Source: Distichodus sexfasciatus
Taxonomy: Eukaryota; Chordata; Actinopteri; Characiformes; Distichodontidae
DNA length: 64,000 nucleotides
Direction: 5' to 3'
NCBI GenBank assembly: GCA_032718565.1
Contig: JAVGVS010000018.1
Location: forward strand, 248,001-312,000
How positions within the stretch are numbered: the first letter of the stretch is position 1; each line of letters starts with the position of its first letter. Of the stretch, positions 26,701 through 38,700 are shown one piece after another. The position numbers and the translations under genes are program-made. The notes under the pieces were generated by a model. The model saw only the letters and a list, made by a program, of their open reading frames with translations. It was not told the origin of the DNA and ran no database searches.

Positions 26701-29700
26701 CCACCTTCCTCCTGGGTTTCCTACCAGATGTTTGGAGTTTAGTAGCTGATCTGAATTCCTCTTTCCCCCCTGTATGTTTACGGTCCGTGTTCTGGAATCG
26801 AGCCACATGCGTTTTGTAGGACCTCAGAGAGCAGGATGGGAAGCCACCTGGTCCAGCACAATGAAGTAGAGAGAGGCTCTCACCATCCCCTGGGTGTAGG
26901 ACAGAGTTGTAACATCACTGGACAAGACACGTTGTCATGGGGCATTGCTTACATCCTGTGTAACGAATGGTTTTGTGATTTTTAGGTTAGCTTGTAGAAA
27001 AGACTAGCTGTTTAGAACTCCTAGTGTGTCTTGTGTCATTGTGGTGTGGTTTCATGGAAAATCACACCATTCCTTATTGAGATTTTTGTCATCTGTTTTT
27101 AATAATGGTGTTGAGTCACTGGTGAGGCTGTAGAGTTGCAGAACATGTTTGCTGAAGAATGACAGTTCTGGGAAAGAAGTCATATTTTTTTGTTGTATAA
27201 AAGTAAGGGTCTCAAAGGACTTTCTGAGAGCATGTGGTCATCCCAGCTGATATTTAACCACTGGTTAACTTCAAAAGAACCTAATTCTTTAATTGAAATC
27301 CAATGTTGTTGTGAAAGGCAAGCTATTATGTTCAGCTGCTGATGTACAACAGCATTTAGAAGCATTAGTCATGACATTTTGCAGCTTAGTTTTTCCTACA
27401 CATTCTTCCCAAGCACGCTAATAGTACAAACTCACTGCATAAAATTAAGTTGTAAAATGTCATGACTTTCCTAATGCATCAGTTATGTATTTACACATGA
27501 CTGAGCACTGTGCAGATTGTTTAGATCATATGTTGAGTTGTTTTTGTTATATTCCTGTGTTTTGTGTGTGTCTCAGATTCAAAGTAATGTTATGTTGTTT
27601 AGAAACTTGTGTATTCTCTTGTCATTCTTGAAGGTTTTTACACAACAACAGGATCACACACCTGGCACTGGGGACCTTCTCTCATCTGCAGTCCATGAAA
27701 AGACTGTGAGTGGTTCTAGCTATTGAAAAAAAACTGTTTGTGTGCAAATGATATCACACGGTACAGTGTTTAAAGAATTATGATTAATTTAAACTCTAAA
27801 GTCTTAAAGTTTCAGTTAAATTTTACTGCTGTTTTCATCTAAGATAATCTACCCATGTTAGGAAGTGAATTTCTAGTTTATGTGGTTGTCATTGTTACTA
27901 TAAGACTAGCTGACCTGTGTGTGTGTGTGCGGCCTTGTGCAGGCGGCTGGACTCAAACACACTGAATTGTGACTGTGAGCTCCTGTGGCTGGCAGACCTA
28001 CTGAAGCAGTATGCAGAGTCTGGCAATGCCCAGGCGGCTGCCACCTGTGAATATCCAAGCCGCCTGCAGGGGCGCTCCGTCGCCACCCTCACCGCAGAGG
28101 AGCTCAACTGTGGTAAGGCCATTTATGCGCATTTGCGTGCACGCATGCGTGTCAGATAGTGAGTATGTTATCATATTGGCACATTAGGAATGCTGGGCCT
28201 CTTTCACCAATATCGTTCTAAGTTTTTGCTTATATCTGTTCTTAAGAGTACAACTTTATAATTGCACACAAATGGAAATGGAATGGAAAGGAAGAAAACC
28301 CAAAGCAGTAAAACTTTTCTCAAACGTGCATGCAATATAATTTACATTAGAGTGCTTTTTAGCATTTGTAGATTCTGTCGTTACCTAAGAAAAAAATCTC
28401 AAATATATCCTCTGTTTTATAAAAAAGCTGTTTTATAGACCTTCTCTACTATGACACTTTACTCACACATCACATTTGCACATTTGCAAAGTCTAAAGTA
28501 GCGTTCACTAAGAGATATTTTATTCCTCTTGTCATCATTCACATCCGCTTTTCAGAGGACCTTTAAGCATGCTAGTTACTGCGCAGTGTTAGATTTCCAG
28601 ATGTAATCCTGTTAGTGTATTTAGCCTCCTACTCATCAGCTGTTCTGCCAATAAGCAGTGGGTCAGATGTAACTCCCCAGGTCTCGAACATCTGGTAAGA
28701 AAATAAAGGTCAAACCTGAAGGGCTTTCATGCAGGCAGGGGCTGTCAGCAGCACAGCACACCAGACATCAGACTCCTATGTATCAGTCGCATGTGGGCTA
28801 AGTTATTTCCTTTACCTAGCAAAAACATACCCTCCCCCCGCACCTAAAGCAAGTTTCCTCATGTTCCACCAACCCTGAATTCTTTGATTCATCTTCCAAA
28901 TCATTCTGTGTAACCTGCATCAAACAGAAGACTATGCAGCTCAGTAAAAGGGAACCACAAACCACTGCAGCTAATTTGCTAGGCCGACTTGCCCATGCTT
29001 GTTAGTGTAATCCATCCCATAACGTCTCCATAGGCTGAGCAGTGGAATGCCTCCCAACGTCATCTCGCGCTCCCCCTCCTCCACTCAGGAACAATACACA
29101 GTGAGCTGAAGCAGCTGTCCAAACGCGGCGTAGCCAGGCGAGGTGCTGCCACCCCGGCAGATGACAGGCCTGTGTCACAAATTGGTGGCACTGTGAGCGT
29201 GGCCGGAGCACAGGAGCTGTAATTACAGTGTCGCGCAGTGTTAACGGGTCGAGCAGTGGTCTGTGGTGCAAAGAGGGGATGGCCAAACGCCACATAGCCA
29301 TGAACACTCAAACCACAGTGTCCTTATGCAGTCTACAAAAGTGCCACTTTAAAATGGCGAAGAGGAAATGGAGTCATGTGTATGTAATATACAAGGAATG
29401 CATAATTTTGAACAATTTTATAAGCAGTATTTGGCTTGGTCTTCTTCTGTCAGATTATTATAGTCAGAATTTATCATTGTGGGGTTCTGGTCAAACTCAA
29501 CCTATAAAGTCGTGATCATTTTATTTAAACCGATTTGGCTGCAAGATTCCTGCTATAATTTGTTATCACTGGCCTCAGTATGTGCATGTGCAACACATCA
29601 AATTGATTATCTTTTTTGCTTTTTGGAACCCAGTGGAGCCTGGATCTTAAATAGAAAGCCGTGGCAGTCTTATCAAGACATTCCTAAATCGGCAGAAACC

Positions 29701-32700
29701 ATTTGCTTTGGAGCTGCTTCAGCCCATCTTAGGTTTTTTTTCAGACTGTTTAAGTGCCAAAGGGCTAATGGTAGTAGTACTTGGCGCACAGGTGATGGTG
29801 ATAGTGCTAAGCCAAGACATTTTGGTTTTGCAGTCACACAACTAAATGAGTCCTGTGCCGTGGAGAGCGGCTTGGTTTAGTTCCCATAGTTACAACCACT
29901 CCCAACCCACCATCTTTCTATGATTGGATTCTACGTCTTGCTTTTTTTAGTTTCAGACTAAGGCCTCGTTCACACAGACGTCTGAACAAGGCGTTTTTCT
30001 GGAGTTTGTGGCGCCAGGTGAGCGCCGACTGAACGCCAATCTTTTTTCTGCTCATTGGAGCAAATCAAAGCGTCCACACGGGCGTTCAGCACCGGCGTTC
30101 GGCCGGCTGCGCGTTCGGGTGGCGTCAAATAAACGCTGCATGCAACGTTTTCTTGTCGTCAAAATCCCGACGAACGTGAGGAAAACGACGCTATTGCGAA
30201 CGCCAGTGAAACAGCAATCGAACGCAGCTACAAAACGCAGCAAAAACGCGTATGGCGTTCAGATGGCGTTCATTTCGAACGTCCGTGTGGACGAGGCCTA
30301 ATACATTTCGTCTTTTATCTCTCCTCCTGCACCTCCCCACCTACTGTCTTTCCATTCCCACCACCTCTTCCCACTGCTCTTATGTGTAGAGGTGCCCCGG
30401 ATCACGTCCGAGCCCCAGGATGTGGATGTGACATCTGGGAACACTGTGTACTTCACATGCAGGGCTGAGGGGAACCCCAAACCCCAGATCATATGGCTGC
30501 GAAACAAGTAAGAACAAACTTTAGCCTGCTATGTTCCTCGTTAAATAAAGACGACATGCAACACTGTATTTAGCCAACCTTTTATGTGGTCTTGTTGCGA
30601 CGGTGTTGAACAAGTGTTGTTAAAATCAACTTGATTTCAATGACGAAAATCATGGTAGTCTCCTCTTTACTTTGTATATATTCCATTATTTTTAGCTAGC
30701 TGATGATTCTAGATTACCATTTGAGTTGTTGAACTTTTCTCTATTGTACAGTAATGCCTTGAACATGCGTGACGACTCCCGACTGAACCTCCTGGAAGAT
30801 GGCACACTGATGATTCAGGACACAAGAGAGACTGACCAGGGCGTCTACCAGTGCATGGCCAAAAATGTCGCCGGCGAGGTGAAAACCGGAGAGGTCACCC
30901 TGCGCTACTTTGGCACTCCATGTGAGCCTCCATTCCCTCCAAGGGCCCCAAACCCTGCTGTCAGGCCCACTGATAAAACATAAACCCAAGGCCCATGGGA
31001 GGCTGTTTTCTGTCTCTCTCTCTATCTCTCTCTCTCTCTCACCCAGATGGTCTTTCATTTTCTCGTCCACTTCAGCTACTGAAATCTACCAGATGTTCAG
31101 CATTTCCTGTTTGTGATTTATAAATCTTCAGTGTCACTGTATATGTTTCACTGTCATTCAGGCAACCCAAACCAGCCTAAACAAAAGAAATGTGGTCATG
31201 TTAACAAGCATTTGTACAACCTTGAGTAGAAGCAGCATTATTAAAAGCATGACTCTTATTATTACATTTTTATTTACTTTGGATTTACTTGGTTTGGATG
31301 CAAAAAGTAAAAACATGCTTGTTTCTGCTCTGCACCGCTATTGTAGCTCGGCCCAGTTTTGTGATTCAGCCCCAGAACACAGAGGTCCTGGTCGGGGAGA
31401 GTGTGACACTGGAGTGCAGTGCCACAGGTCAGCCTCATCCACGGGTGTCGTGGACCAGGGGAGACCGTAGTCCCCTACCAAACGACGCACGCATCATCAT
31501 CACCCCGTCCGGAGGCCTTTACATCCAGAACGTCAACCAGGCAGATGGAGGCCAGTATACCTGCTTCGCCAGCAACAATGTGGACACCATTCATGCCACT
31601 GCCTACATCATAGTGCAGGGTAAGATCTTAAGTTTTAATGCTGACAGTAATCAAGAAAAGGAACATTGTGTCACTCATGGGTATTATTTTATTCAGTTCT
31701 TCTATGAACCTGTATTGTGTTTTGTGGGTCTTAGTTTAATCGAACTAGGATTGGAACTGGTAAAATGTAAAATCATTGAGTTTTTTTCTGTAAAATGTTG
31801 TTTTTGTTAAAGAGTTCCTGAAGTGCAGTGCACCAGTGGGAACATATTTGCCAACAAGATAAAAGACAAATGAAAGCAACAAAGGTCCATGTCTGTTCAT
31901 TACTCACTTCTAAAACTAAAATTACCACAGTCTAAATATAAACCCACTGCCCCTTTGTGTGTGTTTGTTTTCTCCACTAGCCGTTCCACAGTTCACAGTG
32001 ACCCCTCAGGACCAGGCTGTGCTCGAGGGTCATACAGTGGACTTCCCCTGTGAAGCTACAGGCTATCCTCAACCTGTCATCGCCTGGACACGAGGAGGTG
32101 AGAACTTGCACGGCTCTCATAGACTTATTTTATTCCTAGAGGAAATTCTGGGTTTCAGTTGTGTGAGTAAAGAAATTCAGTTTCACAGTAACGCAATTTA
32201 AGTTGGTGGATTTTAAAGTAGTCCAATAAATGAGTTTGTTTATGCAACACTCCTGAACACTTCCCTTCCTCCATGACAGGAAGCCCTCTGCCAGCTGACA
32301 GGCGCCACGTTGTCCTGTCCACCGGCACCTTGCGTATTTCCCGTGTGGCCCCTCATGACCAGGGCCAGTATGAGTGCCAGGCTGTGAGCCCAGTGGGTTC
32401 GGTCAGAGCCGCTGTACAACTCAGCATCCAGCAGCGAGGTGAGATTTAGTCTTACTTCAGCTCTCTTTATTAGACATATTGTCGTGAGTAATTCATATGG
32501 ATAATACGATATGGATTTACATGACAGAGAACAAGCACGTGTCATGGTCTTTCAACTAAAAGAAAAAGGTTTGCCCTGCTGGTGGTTTTTGTGAAACGGG
32601 TGGCAGTTCATGTGTCTATAGGAAACAGGGAGGAGAAATTGATACAGTATTGTACTGAGGTTTTTGTCAGAATATAGTATAAATACTGACACCCTTTAAG

Positions 32701-35700
32701 AATACTTTGTACGTTATTTTGTGATTAGAAAGGGGTGCATTTATTTTATCATGCCTTTCAGTGTGACTGATTTTTATTAGGTGAATATTACATTATAAAT
32801 ACAGTATGTCTTCTGAGTAAATTAAAAGTGAATAATGAATACCAGTTAAGACAGAATGTAATCATTTGTATATTGCTTGGTATTGCAGTGTTTTCATGCT
32901 ATATCCAAATGATTGCATGAGATCTTATTACATTTCCCTACAATTCTCACTCTTACTGAGCTCAAATTACACTTTACTTTTATTATATACAGTACTTTCC
33001 AAACACTCCGTCTTCTTATGCCTAAAGTGCTCTGTTAACCTCAGTGTGGTTAGTCGTTGGAGTCATATTCATAATTACTTCAAAATATACTGGCAAATGT
33101 TACACTAACAAAGAAGCTTCCTTTGTGAGCAAGTTTGCCTGCTAGGCTACGCAAACAATAACACAGCACGAGACCAGATTCTTTATATTGCTACTTTGGC
33201 AGGGATGTGTTGAATGGGGTCGTTTCCACCCTCTCTGTCCTTACTGTCTGATCCTCATGACTCATGCAGATTCACAGCTTTAAGTTCAAAGGCTCACCTC
33301 CATGAAGGAATAAACAGCCAAACTTTGTGAATTAGGCTTCCTCCTCCAGATGTGCCCAGGCTTAATGAGTGCATTTTACAGCAGATTCTGAAAAAACGAA
33401 TTTACATCCACATACTAAAACACAGCCACAGTTTTGACCAGACCAGTAAATATTTGTAACTAAGTGAAAAAGTTATAATGCCAGGAACACTGAGGCCTCT
33501 AAGCCATGTTTTGATCTACTGAGTGGTCAGATGAAAATCAGATCTCTGCCTGCTAATTCTGCAAACGTTGAGTCTTTGCACTTTCTCAGAAGTAGGTTTA
33601 AAGGGGGTTTAAAGTCTGACTGGGGGGGGAATGGTAGGGAGGAGACCCCTCCAGCTAATTTGTCGTTTGCTCACAAGGGAGGTCTGCAATTACAGCAACA
33701 ATGCCCCCATAAAGTGTTGACGACAGACATGTGGCAGGGTCTCTCAGTGCGTCTTTTAACCACCTTTTAACTGAAATTACAGGCTTATGGAACAGCCCAG
33801 GAAAGCACTGGGCTCTGTAATTCCCTCATGAAAATGTTTTCCATGTAGTAATAGCTGTTAACACAAACACCAAAGTGCACATTGCATAATGCCTGCCTTC
33901 ATAAACATATACGACAGGGCAGAGTTGCCGCCCACGCTGGTTTACACTGTATGAAATCGAAAGAGAGAATACACATATTGTGTCTTTAAATTGTATGACT
34001 TTTTGTGTTTCCTGTGTTTGCTGGCTGGACTAAAATGTTGCAAAAAACAAGATGCAATTAAACTGATCCACATAGTTAGCATTGTGTTATGGTTATGGAT
34101 CTCTTTTAGAGTGATTCAGTCACCTTGAAAACACATTTTACTTTTAAAAGAAGTCAGTTAACGTGATTACATAACAGTAAAGGCCTTCAAGTCTCAAGGT
34201 CTCAAAACTTTGTGCATATGTGGGATAAGTGCAGGGTTTTTTCATGTATTTCACTCTTTCTTTTGTTGCTTATGGAAATTGATGCACTGCTGCACGCTTT
34301 GGATGCTGTGTTCATTAACACATGTTTTTAAATCATCAGTAACGCCTGTTTTCACAAATGCTCCAAGGGACGTGACTGTGGAGTCTGGCACTGACGTCCA
34401 GATTCCATGCAGTGCTCAGGGAGAGCCGACGCCTGTCATCACCTGGAACAAGGTGAGGGCAGCTGACTGCTTCACTGGCCTGAGGCACTTGAGAGTTCAT
34501 CTGGCAATAGAGTGCATCCTCTAAACACCCTCTCCTTTCTCCCTCTCTCAAAATCTGCTTTCTGCAGGATGGCGTTCAGGTGACGGAGAGCGGGAAGTTC
34601 CACATTAACCCTGACGGTTATCTGGAGGTGCATGACGTAGGCCCGGCCGATGGGGGCCGTTATGAGTGTGTGGCTCGTAACTCTATTGGCTATTCATCAG
34701 CTAACATGGTGCTCAGTGTGCAAGGTACGGCCTTGGCTGACTGTATATTTCTGAATCTCGTCTTTAGAGAACTGCCTCATATCTCTTTATCTGTGATGCT
34801 TTCTTGGCCCATTGGTGCCATGTTTGCACATTTTACTCTAAAGAGATATATTTCAAATGATGAACATTCTTCTCACTTAATTAAAAAACAATAATAGTTC
34901 ATGGACTCTTCATTTGTTGTATATATTTAGAGTATAGATAGGTGTTTTATGGACAAGAATATTTTTGATGTGTCCTTCTTTGACCTCAAGAATCATCCAC
35001 ATAATTGCCACTTTTTTCAGGCACGTCCCTGCAACAAATCTGCTTAGTGGTAGATGGTCTGGTGATGCTGGACTATCACCAGCCTAAAGTAGCTATCATC
35101 CAAATATGCAAGTAAAGCTAACAATGAATGAAAGTTAAAGAAGACTTTAAGCCTTTGCAACATAAAGTCCCACTTATGCTATGTTCACACCGAAAGCTAC
35201 TAAAGCTGTAAAATCGCCGTAAGTAAATTACTTTCTGTTGACAGAAGTGACAAGAGCATTAGGAGTGTTAAAGTTTGGGCCACTAGAACGACAAAAAAAC
35301 TTGAAGACAGCTTAACTTTATGCAAATTAGTTTTGACATCTTTCAGCCGACTGGCAACCAATCGGAATGTAGACGTTCTTTACCTGCAAGGATCCCTCAG
35401 AACATACTCAAAAACTTTGGTTCCTACCGTACTTTGGTTCCAATCAAAATGCAGCGTGCAGGGCACCCTGTCTTGCACGATCCGACCTTTTTTTCGCCTC
35501 AAGACGTCGTTACAAGAAAGAACAGGCATGGGATGAAGTGTCTGAGTACAATGCTACTTTGCGTACTAAATTATTATTGCACAATATATATTTCAAATTT
35601 ACTAAACTACAAAACTTTACGTAATTTATGTAATTCTGTTCTAGGCTGTAATTAGCCTCTTCTTGTCCGGACTGCTTGTATTTGAGGACCTCGTATAGTT

Positions 35701-38700
35701 TTTTGGGCCGGACAACAGCACAGCTTGCTGTCGCACTGGGTACAAGCGCACAGCTCCATTAAGCAAGATCGAATGTTCGAATGACGTCATGAACAACATG
35801 GGCAACGAGCGAACTAAAATATTTTGACGGCGATGCTTTTTGAGCGTCTTTACTACAGCTTTAGTAGCTCTTGGTGTGAACATAGCATAAGTCTGTAACT
35901 CACTGTTAGCATTAGCTTCTTTGGGCACATTGTATTTTTTTGTTATAAATGGATAAAACTGACTGTCATATAAGTACTTTTTGTCATGAGACCAACGGCT
36001 GTCTCTCATTAGAAGTCCTTCAAAATGAATGTTAAACGCAGTGTGCTTAACCCATTTTAGATATACAACAAGCTCTTAATCATCCAAGTAGTGCCCAGAA
36101 TGTGTCCCAGTGTGTTCCAACACGCAAAAAGCTTACTGTAAAATAAGTATTTATAGCGCATGAAATGATGACATGTTAACTTACAAAGAATTACAATTAC
36201 CCTGAACCATGAACACACACACTGGTTGCTGTATCGTTTTCATTAGAAATATCAGATGCATGGCATAAGTCCATCATCGCTGCCATTATGGGGCTTAGCA
36301 AAAGAGGTTAATAGCCATAAACAAGTTTCAGCTGATTTCCTTCCTGAGTAAAATAAAGGTGCGTGGCCCCTTTTACTTGTACCATCTTAAGCTATGATTT
36401 GCACCTCAAGGCTGGTTTTGGGGCGAAATCAGTATCAGTATTCAGCTCTAAAGCCAAGCTGAACCTCTTTATCAGCCATCAGTGTCCACAGTTGCTATTG
36501 TGGTATTATTGCTCATCTGATATGACTTTATCTGCAGTCTCTTTATCACCCATTCGCCTTTTTCTCTTTGCCATCAGTCCCGCAGGTGAGTCGGGAGGGT
36601 GACCCTTTTGTCTCCACCTTTCTGGAGGAGGCCATTCGCAGTGTGGACAGTGCTATAGACTCCACCAGGAGACACCTGTTTGACGGGTGAGTTACTAGCT
36701 GCCTGCTGCTATCGCATGTCTAAAAGGCACATAAAACACCACAGACTCGTGTGAGTCATACTGCTGTAATGCTTAAAGAATTCAGCAGGGCCACTTGTGC
36801 CCGAGCTCATAGCCGTTCCCACTGTTATGATCCCTGACTAATTATGGAACGGAAGTCTGTAACTGGGGCTCTATCAGCTGTTGCGTTGTGCATGTTGTCA
36901 GCTTTCCAGTGTGCGCCAGATTATAGGCAGTGTTTGTGCTTCCTAGGTGAGGGCTTATAAAGGTTTGTTTTGATTATCTGCTGGTCTGTTTACTTAAAGG
37001 AGGTTGTCAGAGCGACTACCAAATAAATAAAAACACTACTGCCTCTGGAATTCCTTCAGTTCTTTATATGGAAGCAAGTGCATCAATGTTGGTGGGGTAG
37101 TCTGAATATTTCAGTACTAGAGATGGCACCGATCAGATACGTGGATCAATATCGGTCCGATAACGACTCAAATAGCTGGATCGGGTAGCAGTGGCTTTGG
37201 GTCAATCTATGGAGCAGATCTGTAAATTGTTGGTTTTTCTATTTCCATAACACACCATTCGTTATTCAACGGAAGCACTGCAGTAAAGTTGGTTTATTGT
37301 TCGACATTCACGCCAATTCGTACATATTGATAGGACAACGAGCAGAACAAGCAACGCAGTACACTACAACCCCAAAACAAATCACGCGATTATACTGTTT
37401 AATTTCCTTAACAACACCAGCTCTCGCTCACAATTTCTGTCATCTTGATGGTTTTAGCTTCACAGGATTAGGGACCTGTGTTTAAACGAATAATTTTGGA
37501 GATGTTGTTTTAATAATAAATAATTTAGCATATACATATGGGTGTGTAATTATTACATTGCTTATTTAGGAAAGCAGTATTTAAGTCAAGTATTTCCTTA
37601 AGCATAACAGAATAATCTGTCATGTATTCAGACATTTTTTAAATCATAATTTTGTGTTTTCTGTTTAAAAAAAGACTCAGACTGTTTTGGATTTGTATCG
37701 TATCGGCAGATGTCCAGATTTACAATACCAGTATTGGTATTGGACATTTTAAAAAGTGGTATTGTGCCATGTTTAGTCAGTATCATCTTTGTCTTCTGCT
37801 ATAAGGGCCCACTTTGGCAGCATGGGCACAGAGCCACATGCTTTATGCAAATTGCAAGAATATTTCTTTTATAATGTTGCATTCTGTCACCTTTCTGAGA
37901 TTACCTGAGTTTGACTGAGATTTGTTGAAACAATACCGTATGCCTAGTGCTGGGCGATAAAACGATCTCGATATTTTATCGAGAAAAATGTGATGACGAT
38001 AACGATGATAACTAAGCTATAAAATTCGATCATACTTGTTTGTCCACTATGCGACAGCGCGTTGAGATAGACAGTATCTTTGGCCAATCACGTAGCTTGG
38101 CATAACGCCAGCACAACAGCCAATCGCGCCCAATGATGCAAATTTGCCCATAACACAGGAAAAAGCCGCGTGGTAAACATTAGTGGTCACGTGCCGAGAT
38201 ATACTTAACGTTGAGAGAGCTTATGCACGCGCATCAAAGCTGGCACGCGTTCTCAGCGTTCTCGTGACGCATCCGCTGAGCATGTCGTCATAAATTTGAG
38301 AGTTGCAGTACCTCTTGAAAAATTGGGGCGGCTGTATGTTAAAGTTTTGCCACGTGACGTCAGCCTCGTTTACTATCAACACGGCTGAATGGTTTCGCCG
38401 TTTTTTTTGCACCTTTGTAACATCCGAATGCAAATAATTTTTTATCTTCCTCATTTCACAGCGAAATGTTTTCTCTCACTGCCGCTTTCTTCTTCTTCTG
38501 TCACCTAATGGCAGACTGGATGCTTTTATGGTGTTCACTGCCACCTGTTGGGAGTCCTCAAGATTAAGCGCAAGCGCTCCCGTCACGTAGCGTTGAGTAT
38601 GTCGCGGCCCTTAGAAAAGATGCCGCGGTGAGTGGAAAAAAAACAATGAAAATGCAGCGCTTTATAGTTGCGGCGGACGCTTTGACAACAAATGCCGCCT

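Noticed and set aside
30008..30301. 97-codon frame in intron 7 and related frames at 40558-40844
   Set aside because: Both are inside copies of the same MITE and reflect its GAACGC-rich repeat.
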